From positions 1-64,000 of the forward strand of contig JADLDI010000059.1 in NCBI GenBank assembly GCA_020846745.1: DNA of 64,000 bases, in the 5' to 3' direction. Shown piece after piece: positions 28,123 to 36,976 of the stretch (position 1 is its first letter; each line of letters opens with the position of its first letter). The position numbers and the translations under genes are program-made. This stretch comes from Bryobacterales bacterium (GTDB taxonomy: Bacteria > Acidobacteriota > Terriglobia > Bryobacterales > Bryobacteraceae). The notes under the pieces were generated by a model. That model did not search any database. It worked only from the letters and a program-made list of their open reading frames with translations, and was not told where the DNA came from.

Positions 28123-28935
28123 CTAGAACCGGCCCTTCGCGATCTGCGCCACTTCATTTCCGGATAATGTCCGCTGAAATAGCGCGACGTCGTCCATCAA
28201 ACCTACATATGCGACGCCCAGCCGGATGGCCCCTTTGTTCATGTCCCATTCGAACGGCTCTTTGATATTCGCCGCCTCTCCCTGCAATTGGCCATTCACA
28301 TACAGGCGCGCTTTGCCCTTCCCGCTTCCCAGCGCTTCGTGGACCACAGCGATGTGCGTCCATTTGCCCTTGGCGAATGGCGTCTTTTTCATCACCACCA
28401 GCCGGTTCAGAAAATCGGGATTCTTGTCCGCCGCCACGTTATTCGGATTCCAGCTCTTCAATGCCCCAAACACACCTAGGCGGTAATGGCGCGGCTTGTC
28501 GTCTTTGGTGAAGTCAGTCCAGATCGCGGAATCGTTGTAAGCCTTGTCCGTTACCTGAATCGGATCGCAGTAGCCGGGTTCCAGGTCCGTTTCGGGATCA
28601 AGGCTTAACCAAAATGAAACCGTGCCCGTCCAGCCCTTCGGATCGAAGTGGACGTTTCCGGCCGCTTGATAGAACACCGCGCGGTCGTTCTTCTTCCGGA
28701 AACGCAGTGCGTCACCCTTACGTCCAGCACCCTTGGCGATCTCCACATCGGTTCCGGCCAGGCCAGGCTGGGCCTTTGCCTGCTCTTTGTAGCTCGGCGC
28801 GCTGTAGATTCTTTTGTCACCCTGTGCGATCGTGGCGTCCGTTCCGCCATCGAAGGTCGCGCGGAACGTAACATCTTTTGTCAGGTCCGCTGCGAATGCG
28901 GACGCAAGCGTCAGAAATCCAAGCAACAAGCGCAT
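28123..28935 (-). CDS. Exported LamG / concanavalin A-like domain protein
   Basis: A 270-residue protein. The signal peptide is MRLLLGFLTLASAFA. The body is a lectin-like beta-sandwich with GNVHFDPKGWTGTVSFWLSL, WTHIAVVHEALGSGKGKARL, LYVNGQLQGEA and GLMDDVALFQRTLSGNEV, which are landmark strands of LamG/laminin-G-like domains. No catalytic residues are recognised, so it is probably a carbohydrate-binding or surface protein. A TAGACT hexamer lies seven bases before the ATG, and no ribosome site is present. Confidence 0.8.
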   Translation of the reverse strand: MRLLLGFLTLASAFAADLTKDVTFRATFDGGTDATIAQGDKRIYSAPSYKEQAKAQPGLAGTDVEIAKGAGRKGDALRFRKKNDRAVFYQAAGNVHFDPKGWTGTVSFWLSLDPETDLEPGYCDPIQVTDKAYNDSAIWTDFTKDDKPRHYRLGVFGALKSWNPNNVAADKNPDFLNRLVVMKKTPFAKGKWTHIAVVHEALGSGKGKARLYVNGQLQGEAANIKEPFEWDMNKGAIRLGVAYVGLMDDVALFQRTLSGNEVAQIAKGRF

Positions 28936-28942
28936 ACTGCAG

Positions 28943-28948
28943 AGTCTA
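28943..28948 (-). promoter_or_regulatory. -10-like hexamer TAGACT for the LamG-like gene
   Basis: On the minus strand TAGACT ends seven bases before the ATG at 28935. Transcription would start at or next to the start codon, giving a leaderless message. Confidence 0.4.
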
Positions 28949-28988
28949 CTCTATTCCTGTCCGCCGCCACTGGGTATGGCCGGTCATT

Positions 28989-29213
28989 TGCTACAATGAA
29001 TGTGGGTAGTTGGGGGCCTCTCACATTTTTCACTGGATTCTCGACGCATTCCATGCTAGATAAGAAGTGACGGTACAGACTCCGCGTGGTGCAGGGTCCG
29101 TTCCCGAGTTTATCTGGCTGGTTCCCCCATCCAAAGTCCACTCATCTCCCTCTTTCGTTCAGACGGCGATGCATTGGCACTACGGTTGCACATAGGAGTA
29201 GAGAAAGCTGCCA
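28989..29213 (+). promoter_or_regulatory. Extended -10 promoter and about 200-base leader or non-coding RNA
   Basis: TTGCTACAAT at 28988-28997 is an extended -10 identical to that of the tRNA gene. The predicted start is near 29004, which would leave a leader of about 210 bases before the ATG at 29214. GGGGG at 29012-29016 can pair with CCCCC at 29124-29128. No known riboswitch or 6S RNA consensus was confirmed. The segment could be a separate small RNA or a long leader. Confidence 0.3.
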
Positions 29214-29690
29214 ATGGAAGGCGATCGCAAGTACAGACAACGCGGCTATCAGGATAACGATAGACCGGCGAACGGCATGGATCGTGACCGCGGCGAGCGG
29301 CCGCGTCAGCAAGGGCCTCGACCTCCGCTCGACATCACCGGTCCGCGCCTCCCGCGCCTCGTCCAGAACGTGACGGCCTCGCGTTGCTGGAACTGCGCCA
29401 CGACGCTGCCCGCCGGCGTTGATTTTCGTGGCGCCTGCCCGAAGTGCGCTTCTCCATTGCATTGCTGCAAACAGTGCGCCCACTTCGAATCCTCCACTCG
29501 ATATCAGTGCTTGAAGCCCATTCCCGTTCGCATCGCGTATAAGGATCAGGCGAACGAATGCGAACTCTTCTCGCCCCGTGTCACCGTCGCGCGCGAAGCC
29601 ACCACACCCGTTTCCAACGGTCCTGTGGTCAACGCGCCGCGTACCCCGCAGGATGCTCGCGCCGCGTTTGATAACCTGTTCAAGAAGTAG
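29214..29690 (+). CDS. Zinc-ribbon-like conserved protein of unknown function
   Basis: A 158-residue protein. The first 45 residues are polar and Arg-rich. Residues 60-95 hold a cysteine-rich core: CWNC, then GACPKC, then CCKQC and a later RYQC and ECELF, enough for one or two zinc sites. The C-terminal 50 residues are disordered, with an AFDNLF end. No enzyme function is visible. It precedes a TIGR00300 enzyme gene by about 50 bases. AGGAG lies about 13 bases before the ATG, a long spacer. Confidence 0.65.
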   Translation: MEGDRKYRQRGYQDNDRPANGMDRDRGERPRQQGPRPPLDITGPRLPRLVQNVTASRCWNCATTLPAGVDFRGACPKCASPLHCCKQCAHFESSTRYQCLKPIPVRIAYKDQANECELFSPRVTVAREATTPVSNGPVVNAPRTPQDARAAFDNLFKK

Positions 29691-29740
29691 TTACACACCT
29701 TGTGCCAGGCCCCGCGAGGCCCGGACTGACTGGAGTTTAC

Positions 29741-30979
29741 TTGGCTGAATCGACCCCCGTGCAGACGGCCGTTAGTGAGGTCGTCGAAGCCGAAGGCCAC
29801 CTGATCGACTCCCACATCATGGAGCAGATCTTCGATACGGTCGTGGAGTATAACGGCCGCTTCGAGGTGGAGCGCTTTTACATCGGTAAAACCAATAGCG
29901 ACCCTTCGCATCTGCGTTTGCGCATCGAAGCGCCCGACCCGGGAGCCATGCAACGCATGCTTGCGCAGTTACTCGGCCTTGGCTGCACCCCCGTCGAAAG
30001 CGGCGACGTTCAACTGGAAACTGTCGCCAAGGATTGCTGCGCGCCCGACGATTTCTATTCCACTACCAACCACCGCACCATGATCCGCCACAACAGCCAG
30101 TGGATCGCTGTTGAAAACCAACGCATGGACGCCATGGTAGTTGTTACCGATTCCGGTGCTTACTGCCGCCGCCTGCGAGATTTGCGCGCCGGCGATCGCG
30201 TCGTTGTCGGCATGCGCGGCATTCGCGTCGTTCCTGAATCTAAAGAGCGCGACCGTCTCCATTTCGCGTTCATGTCGAACGGCATCTCCTCGGAACGGCA
30301 AGTGGAAACCGCCGTCCGCCAGACTGTATCGCTGCTCAAACAGACCCGCGAACAAAATCTCCGCATTGTCGTCGTTGCCGGGCCCGTTGTCGTCCACACC
30401 GGTGGGCAGAAACCGCTCGCTGAGCTAATCCGCCGTGGATATGTCGACGCACTGCTCGGTGGCAACGCGGTCGCGGTCCACGATATCGAATCCGCCCTCC
30501 TCGGCACCTCACTCGGCATTCGCCAGGCCGACGGCCGCCAGGAAGAGCACGGTCATCGCAATCACATGCGGGCCATCAACGCTATCTATCACGCCGGCGG
30601 CATTCGCCAAGCCGTCGAAAGCGGCCGCCTTCCCAGCGGCATCTTCTTTGAGTGCGTGAAAGCGAACGTTCCCTTCGTGCTGGCCGGCAGCCTTCGCGAC
30701 GACGGTCCGCTCCCCGACACGATCACGGATATGAATAAGGCCCAGGACGCTTATGCCGCACAACTCCGCGGAGCCGGCCTCGTCCTTTGTCTCGGCTCGA
30801 TGCTTCATTCTATTGCTACCGGGAACATGTTACCCAGTTGGGTCAAAATCGTCTGCGTCGATATCAACCCCGCCGTAGCCACCAAGGTAAGTGACCGCGG
30901 TACTGGACAGGCGGTAGGTGTGGTTACCGACGTCGGCCTGTTCCTCGACTTACTCGCTCGTTCAATGGTGCCTGCATGA
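29741..30979 (+). CDS. TIGR00300 / LOR-SDH family protein, ornithine cyclodeaminase type
   Basis: About 412 residues. The N-terminal domain contains RFYIGKTNSDPSHLRLRIEA and the SGDVQLETVAKDCCAPDDFY segment. The C-terminal half has VVVAGPVVVHTGG, YVDALLGGNAVAVHDIE, and SMLHSIATGNMLPSWVKIVC, the pattern of TIGR00300 proteins. The same domain forms the C-terminal part of cyanobacterial AgrE/ArgZ and archaeal ornithine cyclodeaminase, which convert ornithine to proline and ammonia. That activity is inferred from the family. TTG at 29741 has GGAG five bases upstream; GTG at 29702 is an alternative. It overlaps queF by four bases. Confidence 0.78.
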   Translation: MAESTPVQTAVSEVVEAEGHLIDSHIMEQIFDTVVEYNGRFEVERFYIGKTNSDPSHLRLRIEAPDPGAMQRMLAQLLGLGCTPVESGDVQLETVAKDCCAPDDFYSTTNHRTMIRHNSQWIAVENQRMDAMVVVTDSGAYCRRLRDLRAGDRVVVGMRGIRVVPESKERDRLHFAFMSNGISSERQVETAVRQTVSLLKQTREQNLRIVVVAGPVVVHTGGQKPLAELIRRGYVDALLGGNAVAVHDIESALLGTSLGIRQADGRQEEHGHRNHMRAINAIYHAGGIRQAVESGRLPSGIFFECVKANVPFVLAGSLRDDGPLPDTITDMNKAQDAYAAQLRGAGLVLCLGSMLHSIATGNMLPSWVKIVCVDINPAVATKVSDRGTGQAVGVVTDVGLFLDLLARSMVPA

Positions 30980-31392
30980 AGAAGTCGGTTAGTTATACGG
31001 ACGAACACGCCCGCGCCGGCCTCAATGCCCCGCTGCCGGAAATCGAATGCTGGGAGAATCAGTTTCCCGGCTACGAAATCGCCATCGAGACTCCTGAATT
31101 CACCTCCGTCTGCCCCAAAACCGGCTTGCCTGACCATGGCGCCATCACGCTGACCTACATTCCGGACAAACTCTGCCTGGAACTGAAGTCGCTCAAGATG
31201 TACTTACTCGCGTATCGCAACCTCGGGATCTTTCAGGAAAACATCGTCAACCGTTTCCTGGCCGATGTCGTCAAGGCGTGCGATCCCATTTCCGCCACGG
31301 TCATGGGCGATTTCGCCGCGCGCGGCGGACTTACTTCGCGTATCTCCGCCACTTACAACCGTCCCCAAAAGGTTACCCGTGGCCGGCGGTAA
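30976..31392 (+). CDS. queF: NADPH-dependent 7-cyano-7-deazaguanine reductase
   Basis: A 138-residue short-form QueF. The catalytic region is FTSVCPKTGLPDHGAITLTY, with the nucleophilic Cys, followed by the ELKSLKMYLLAYRN signature of the family. QueF reduces preQ0 to preQ1 in queuosine biosynthesis. The length is normal for the YkvM-like unimodular class. No other queuosine gene is close. The ATG overlaps the TIGR00300 stop (ATGA), and the end overlaps the next gene by 14 bases, so it is co-transcribed with both. Confidence 0.93.
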   Translation: MKKSVSYTDEHARAGLNAPLPEIECWENQFPGYEIAIETPEFTSVCPKTGLPDHGAITLTYIPDKLCLELKSLKMYLLAYRNLGIFQENIVNRFLADVVKACDPISATVMGDFAARGGLTSRISATYNRPQKVTRGRR

Positions 31393-32821
31393 CGCAATCG
31401 ATCCCAAGTTAGCCGAACTCACTGAGTTACTGGACGAGGTGCGTGCGCGCGTGCGCGAACGGCACGCCCAACAAACCCCGGCGCACATCACCCTGCCGGA
31501 CCTGTTACCCATCCTCCACGCACGCGACGCCGCTTACGGCAAAGTCGCGGCCATCGGACGCGTCAACCCCCGCCCCGGCGGCGTCGTCAACTCGATCATC
31601 CAATCGGTCAAGCGTACGGTTTCGCGCTCGCTCGGCTGGTTTGTGCGCGACCAGGTGGATTTCAATCAGAGCGCCATCACTTCCATCGAGGCCGTGCTCG
31701 CCGCGCTGGAAGAAAACAACCGCGCGCTCAAGGAACTCGCTTCGCGCATTGCCGCGGTCGACACCAAAATTGAAATAGGAATTCGGGAATCCGTCGAACC
31801 TGCCGTGCGCGACTTCAACGATCTGCGCAGCCATTGGATCGCCTGGCGCGCCGATTGGGTCCGCAAGCTCGAAATCAACGAAGTACAGTTTCTGCGCGGC
31901 TTGGCCGACCTGCAGAACGACTTTCATCGCCGCCTCACTCAGTTGGAGGCGAACTACCGCGACCTTGTCAAATCACAGCACGCCGACTTCGAGGGCGCAC
32001 TCGCCCGCTCCAACAACGAAATCCAGCAGCGGCTCTGGGCCGATATCGAGCGTGCCCGCGACGAGTTCTTCGTTCTTGTCCATGAGGAACTGCGCCGTCT
32101 TCGCCAAAAGGCATGGATGTTTTCTCCCGGGCTCTCCGCCGGCGGCGGCAGCGCCTCTTCAACCAGCGCCGGCATGGCCGACTTCGCGGAACTCGACTGG
32201 TGGCTGTTCGCCGACAAATTCCGCGGCCCCGAAGAGTATGTCCGCCGTAACCACGAGTTCTATCTCGACCACTTCCGCGATTGCCGCAACGTGGTCGACC
32301 TCGGTTGCGGTCGCGGCGAATTCCTCTTCCTTCTCAAGGAACACCAGATCCCCGCGCGCGGCGTCGAACTCAGCCAGGAACTCGTTCAATACGGCCGCAG
32401 CAAAGGCCTCCACGTCGACCACGGCGATATATTCGCTTACCTCGGCGCGCTGCCCGAAGAATCGGTGGACGGTCTGTTCTGCGCGCAGGTCGTCGAACAC
32501 CTCCCACCCCCGCGCGTTTGGGAATTGATCCGCCTTGCTTATTCGCGTCTTACTCCGCGCGGTGTGCTCGTCATTGAAACGCCAAATCCTGAATGTCTTG
32601 CTATTTTCTCGAGCCATTTCTTTATCGATCCCACTCACACGCGGCCCATCCCGCCGGTTCTTATGGAGTTCTATTTCGAAGAGAACGGCTTCCGCGAACG
32701 TCTCACCCGCCGCTTCGCTCCTGCCGTTGATTCCATTCCCGAGCTGGCATCTCTCCCTCAGGAGTTTCGAAACAGAATGTTCGGCTCCCTCGATTACGCA
32801 GTAATCGGCCGAAAAAACTAA
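31379..32821 (+). CDS. Coiled-coil N-terminus fused to class I SAM methyltransferase
   Basis: About 480 residues. Residues 1-265 are charged and helical, with long coiled-coil stretches (LAALEENNRALKELASRIAA, RLTQLEANYRDLVKSQHADF). The C-terminal 200 residues are a methyltransferase: VVDLGCGRGEFLFLLKEH, ARGVELSQELV, VDGLFCAQVVEHLPP and LTPRGVLVIETPNPE. Similar layouts occur in O-antigen chain-terminating methyltransferases, so a glycan-capping role is possible, but this is only an analogy. The GTG at 31379 overlaps the end of queF. The frame is open to 31265 inside queF. Confidence 0.78.
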   Translation: MAGGNAIDPKLAELTELLDEVRARVRERHAQQTPAHITLPDLLPILHARDAAYGKVAAIGRVNPRPGGVVNSIIQSVKRTVSRSLGWFVRDQVDFNQSAITSIEAVLAALEENNRALKELASRIAAVDTKIEIGIRESVEPAVRDFNDLRSHWIAWRADWVRKLEINEVQFLRGLADLQNDFHRRLTQLEANYRDLVKSQHADFEGALARSNNEIQQRLWADIERARDEFFVLVHEELRRLRQKAWMFSPGLSAGGGSASSTSAGMADFAELDWWLFADKFRGPEEYVRRNHEFYLDHFRDCRNVVDLGCGRGEFLFLLKEHQIPARGVELSQELVQYGRSKGLHVDHGDIFAYLGALPEESVDGLFCAQVVEHLPPPRVWELIRLAYSRLTPRGVLVIETPNPECLAIFSSHFFIDPTHTRPIPPVLMEFYFEENGFRERLTRRFAPAVDSIPELASLPQEFRNRMFGSLDYAVIGRKN

Positions 32822-32942
32822 TCGGCGCCCGGCCGCGTAGTTCACGGTCTTCCCGGCTCGTAACCGCTCGCGCTCGCACGCCCCCAAAACGCGCTCCTCC
32901 GGTCACGCCCGGTGTACCATGTGTGTCAACTGGACGATTGCC

Positions 32943-35009
32943 ATGACCTGTCTCAAACCCACCGCCGTCCTGGTGGCCATCGTATCGCTGACCTGGAACT
33001 GCAACCGTCCGGCCGCCACCTCGAACAACGCTGCCGCTGCCTCATTCCTCGACCTCGCCGGCATGGACAAGTCCGTCCAGCCCGGCGACGACTTCGACGC
33101 TTATGCCAACGGCGCCTGGCGCAAGAACAATCCCATTCCCGCCGACAAAGCCAGCTACGGCGTATTCGCCATCGTAGAGGACCGTACTCGCGAGCAGGTC
33201 CGCGCCATTATCCAGGAAGCGGCCGGAGCCCCCACCGGCGTCTCGGACGACGTTCAGAAGATCGGCAATTTCTACACCAGTTTCATGGACGAGCCCGCCA
33301 TTGAAGCCAAAGGCATCGAACCGCTCAAGCCCCGGCTCGATACCATCGCCCGCATCTCCACCCGTCAGCACCTCGCTCGCGCCATCGGCTCTACCCTCCG
33401 TGCCGACGTCGACCCGCTCAACAACACCAATTTCCAAACCGGCAACCTGTTCGGCGTCTGGATCGCGCAAGGCCTCACCGATCCATCGCGCCACTACCCC
33501 TATCTCCTTCAGGGCGGCCTCGACATGCCCGATCGCGACTACTACATCTCGCGTTCCCCCAAGATGGCCGCGCTCCGCAGTCAGTATCGGGTTCACATCG
33601 AGACCATGCTCAAGCTCGCCGGAATCGCCAGGCCCGAACTGCGCGCCCAACGCGTTTTCGCTCTCGAAACCAAAATCGCCAAAATCCACGCCACCCGCGT
33701 TGAATCGGCCGAGGTCCAGAATGCAGCCGCCTGGAAGCGCACGGAACTCACCGCCAAAGCGCCCGGCCTCGATTGGAGCGCCCTGCTTACTGCCGCCCGC
33801 CTCAACGACGCACCCACGTTCATCGTTTGGCATCCCAAAGCCGTCGCCGGCATCTCTGCCCTTGCCGCTTCCGAACCAATCGACGCCTGGAAAGACTGGC
33901 TTACCTTTCACGCCATCGAAGAGGCCGCCCCATTCCTGACCAAAACCTTTGTCGACGAACGCTTCCATTTCCACGGCAAGGCTCTGAGCGGTATCCCCGA
34001 GCAGCGTCCGCGCTGGCAACGCGCCGTCGATATCACCAGTGCCGCCCTCACCGGCTCCATCGGCAAGGTTTACGTCCGCCGCCTGTTCCCGCCCCAGGCC
34101 AAAGCCCAGGTCCAGGCACTCGTCGACGGGCTCCTGAAAGCCTTCGGTCAACGGATCGATCAACTCGCCTGGATGTCGCCGGAAACCAAAGCCAAGGCCC
34201 GCCGCAAGCTCGAAACCCTGAAGGTCGGCGTCGGCTACCCCGACCGTTGGATCGACGACTCCGCCCTCAGCATTGCCAAAGGCGACCCGCTCGGCAATGC
34301 CGAACGTGCCGGGCTTTTCTATTACCAGCAGCAACTAGCCAAGCTCCGTCAATCACCCGACCGTGGCGAGTGGTGGATGTCCCCCCAAACCGTCAACGCC
34401 GTCAACCTGCCCCTCCAGAACGCCCTCAATTTCCCCGCCGGCTATCTCCAGCCCCCTTACTTCATTCCCGAAGCCGACGCCGCCTATAACTACGGCTCCC
34501 TCGGCGCCACCATCGGACACGAAATCAGTCACAGCTTCGACGACCAGGGCGCCCAGTTCGATGCCGATGGCCGCCTGGCTAATTGGTGGACTCCCGCCGA
34601 TTTCGAGCATTTCAAATCGGCGGGAGAAGCTTTAGTCGCCCAGTACAACGCCTATCGCCCCTTCCCCGACTTAGCCGTCAACGGCCGGCAGCCCCTCAGC
34701 GAAAACATCGCCGACTTAGCCGGATTACTTGCCGCCTACGACGCTTATCAGTTGTCCCTCAACGGCAACCCCGATGTTACGAAAGACGGACTAACCGGCG
34801 ATCAGCGTTTCTTTCTGAGTTACGCCCAAAGCTGGCGCTCCAACGAACGCGAAGCCGACCTCCGCCGCCAGATCATTACCGACGGCCACGCCCCAGACCG
34901 CTACCGCCTCGCCACCGTCCGCAACCTCGACCCCTGGTACCCTGCCTTTAACGTAACTCCCGCCCAAAAACTCTTCCTATCCCCCGAAAACCGCGTCAAA
35001 GTCTGGTAA
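32943..35009 (+). CDS. M13-family zinc metallopeptidase (neprilysin/PepO-like)
   Basis: About 688 residues, the usual size. A hydrophobic start suggests export. The N-terminal domain starts with LAGMDKSVQPGDDFDAYANG, conserved in M13. The catalytic helix is GATIGHEISHSFDDQGAQFD (HExxH at about 526-530), and the third zinc ligand lies in SENIADLAGLLAAY (ExxxD, Glu at about 587). It would cleave small peptides in the periplasm. ATG 32919 is also possible, but it overlaps a TACCAT hexamer that could be the -10 for 32943. The C-terminal W residue is typical. Confidence 0.9.
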   Translation: MTCLKPTAVLVAIVSLTWNCNRPAATSNNAAAASFLDLAGMDKSVQPGDDFDAYANGAWRKNNPIPADKASYGVFAIVEDRTREQVRAIIQEAAGAPTGVSDDVQKIGNFYTSFMDEPAIEAKGIEPLKPRLDTIARISTRQHLARAIGSTLRADVDPLNNTNFQTGNLFGVWIAQGLTDPSRHYPYLLQGGLDMPDRDYYISRSPKMAALRSQYRVHIETMLKLAGIARPELRAQRVFALETKIAKIHATRVESAEVQNAAAWKRTELTAKAPGLDWSALLTAARLNDAPTFIVWHPKAVAGISALAASEPIDAWKDWLTFHAIEEAAPFLTKTFVDERFHFHGKALSGIPEQRPRWQRAVDITSAALTGSIGKVYVRRLFPPQAKAQVQALVDGLLKAFGQRIDQLAWMSPETKAKARRKLETLKVGVGYPDRWIDDSALSIAKGDPLGNAERAGLFYYQQQLAKLRQSPDRGEWWMSPQTVNAVNLPLQNALNFPAGYLQPPYFIPEADAAYNYGSLGATIGHEISHSFDDQGAQFDADGRLANWWTPADFEHFKSAGEALVAQYNAYRPFPDLAVNGRQPLSENIADLAGLLAAYDAYQLSLNGNPDVTKDGLTGDQRFFLSYAQSWRSNEREADLRRQIITDGHAPDRYRLATVRNLDPWYPAFNVTPAQKLFLSPENRVKVW

Positions 35010-35072
35010 CCTCGTTCGTCTTTTTCCGCGAAATCGCCTCACCCTGTCCCCTTCTCTTGGCAAACTCCGCTT

Positions 35073-35078
35073 TACAGT
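35073..35078 (+). promoter_or_regulatory. -10-like hexamer TACAGT
   Basis: TACAGT ends eleven bases before the ATG at 35090. It supports that start over the TTG at 35057, which would lie upstream of the predicted transcript. Confidence 0.35.
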
Positions 35079-35089
35079 ATGGAACGCCT

Positions 35090-36748
35090 ATGAGCAAAAT
35101 CCGTCTAATTCTAATGCCACTTCTGCTGGCGGCTATCCCATTTGCCGCTTGGCCACAACCTGTAGACGACCTGCTATCCGCACCCTTTGCCAAACCCTAC
35201 ATTCGCGTGCGCTTGTCCGCCGACGACAAATCGATGGAATGGAATGTTCCAGCGCAAGGCGACACCAGTTACCACACCCTAACCGATAACCAGATCTTCG
35301 TCGCCCCCGGCTCCGTAAGCGTCGCGTATCCGCTATTCAATCCTCTGAAGGTGAAGGCATCCGTAAGCGCCAAAGCCGCCGCCGACCCCAACGCCGCTCT
35401 GATTGGCACCCTGATCACAAGTATTCTCACCGTCGTGTCGCAGGTTGCGCCGGGTGCCCCGGATATTAGTGCGGTGTTAAAGCAAAGCGAGGCCGCAAAG
35501 AACAAATTCCTGGCCTTAACGACAGGTGGGGAATCTTCAACGCCTGCACACGCCTGCGCCAACTTCCATCCGGAAGTGAAGGACTTGAAGGATGCCCTTT
35601 ACAATGACAACTTCTCGAAAGAGGAGATTCTCAAGAAGATCGCAGATTGGCGCAAGGCGATTCAGGACACATTTCCCGAAAGCGGTCCGAAGGCGCTCGA
35701 GGCCGGCAACACAATGTTAAAGACCGACAAAATCGCGTGGACAGAGTCGATCAAAAATGCCAACAAGGCTCTCGCCGCCATTACAAAGTGCGCCGGGACC
35801 GACCCGATCGTCCCAACTCCTGCAGAGAAAGCCGAGGAACCCGCAGGCACCCGCCCTGATGACCCGCCTGCCGAGTTGGAGAAGACGGATCCAAAACAGT
35901 ATGTCGAGCAGATCGTCGCCATTCACAAATGGGACCTGGCTAAAAAGAAGAGCGAAGCCTGGGAGAAGTATCAACTGGATCTCACCCTCGCCGAGAACCG
36001 CCGCTTAGCCATCCTAGTCCTACTCGTGAACCCCGCCCGCCGCATCGCCGAACTCAATGCCATCGTGAAGTTCGCCGAAGACATCTCCAAACAGTTGACC
36101 GCCATGTCCGCGGATAGCCATTGGAGAGCCATCGATCACGGCGGCATCGCGAACGACTATGTCCTCCTCAACGACGCTAAGGTGACTCGCGAAAACATGC
36201 AGAACGTTTCCATCACCCTCACGCCGCTCGATTATGACGCCGATAGCCAGACCGGAGCCATTTCGTTGATTCCCGCTACTCCTGTCGACCGCAAGCTAAC
36301 CGTGCGCAACTACTCCCGTTTCGCCGTCGAGCCCGGAGTCGGCGCTGTCTTTGGCAGCTTCAAACAGCCCAAATACACCACCGGCACCAACTCCGCCGGT
36401 CAAACTATCGTCACTCGATTGCCTGACTCAACCGTCTCAATCAATCCCGCGGTTATGCTGAACTTCGTCTGCCGTTGCGAACTAGGACCCGTCGCGCCCA
36501 TGTTCCAGATCGGCGCCGCCACTTCGAAGACTCTTCCGGCAATCCTGCTGGGCGGCGGCCTCCGCCTATGGGGCCTCGGTTCGGGACACGTCGCCATCGG
36601 TGGGGGAGCCATGTTCGGCTGGATCAAGGACCTTCAAGACCTCAAGGAGGGGCAGAAGGTAGCGGATCTCGCCGCCATCGAAGCGGACCTTCGCTACCGC
36701 TCCGGACCCAAACGTGGCGCTTACTTCGTCATTCAGTACAAGTTCTGA
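35090..36748 (+). CDS. Exported protein of unknown function, outer-membrane-like C-terminus
   Basis: About 552 residues. A clear signal peptide (KIRLILMPLLLAAIPFAAWP) starts the protein. The middle is helical and charged (lysine/alanine-rich, about residues 130-330). The last 170 residues alternate polar and hydrophobic residues, contain GGGLRLWGLGSGHVAIGGGA, and end in FVIQYKF, a terminal aromatic like that of outer-membrane barrels. No family was recognised. It stands alone between the M13 peptidase gene and the subtilase gene, followed by a strong hairpin. It could be a surface or pore protein. Confidence 0.65.
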   Translation: MSKIRLILMPLLLAAIPFAAWPQPVDDLLSAPFAKPYIRVRLSADDKSMEWNVPAQGDTSYHTLTDNQIFVAPGSVSVAYPLFNPLKVKASVSAKAAADPNAALIGTLITSILTVVSQVAPGAPDISAVLKQSEAAKNKFLALTTGGESSTPAHACANFHPEVKDLKDALYNDNFSKEEILKKIADWRKAIQDTFPESGPKALEAGNTMLKTDKIAWTESIKNANKALAAITKCAGTDPIVPTPAEKAEEPAGTRPDDPPAELEKTDPKQYVEQIVAIHKWDLAKKKSEAWEKYQLDLTLAENRRLAILVLLVNPARRIAELNAIVKFAEDISKQLTAMSADSHWRAIDHGGIANDYVLLNDAKVTRENMQNVSITLTPLDYDADSQTGAISLIPATPVDRKLTVRNYSRFAVEPGVGAVFGSFKQPKYTTGTNSAGQTIVTRLPDSTVSINPAVMLNFVCRCELGPVAPMFQIGAATSKTLPAILLGGGLRLWGLGSGHVAIGGGAMFGWIKDLQDLKEGQKVADLAAIEADLRYRSGPKRGAYFVIQYKF

Positions 36749-36771
36749 TTGCCACTACCCTGTCCCCTGAG

Positions 36772-36802
36772 GGGGTGCAGGTGCACCAGCCACCTGCGCC
36801 CC
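36772..36802 (+). terminator. Strong hairpin after the exported-protein gene
   Basis: GGGGTGCAGGTG at 36772-36783 pairs with CACCTGCGCCCC at 36791-36802 over 12 positions, one of them a G-U pair, with a 7-base loop. No T-run follows, so it may end transcription with Rho or protect the 3' end. The remaining bases to 36976 show nothing recognisable. Confidence 0.45.
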
Positions 36803-36976
36803 GATTCGCCAAGTCCCTCCCGAAAACCGCGCCAATCGGCATGAGTGTCCCCCAACTTCCACCCCCAACCTGACAACATGTCGGATCACACCTGACAAGT
36901 TGGCGCTCGTCTATACGTAACCCATTCAAAACATTAGCCACAGATCTGGTCACCGAACTGCCACTCCACTTCCGTG

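Noticed and set aside
33042-34334. 430-codon open frame opposite the M13 peptidase
   Set aside because: The same shadow effect; the + strand has HEISH and the ExxxD motif in a normal-length protein.
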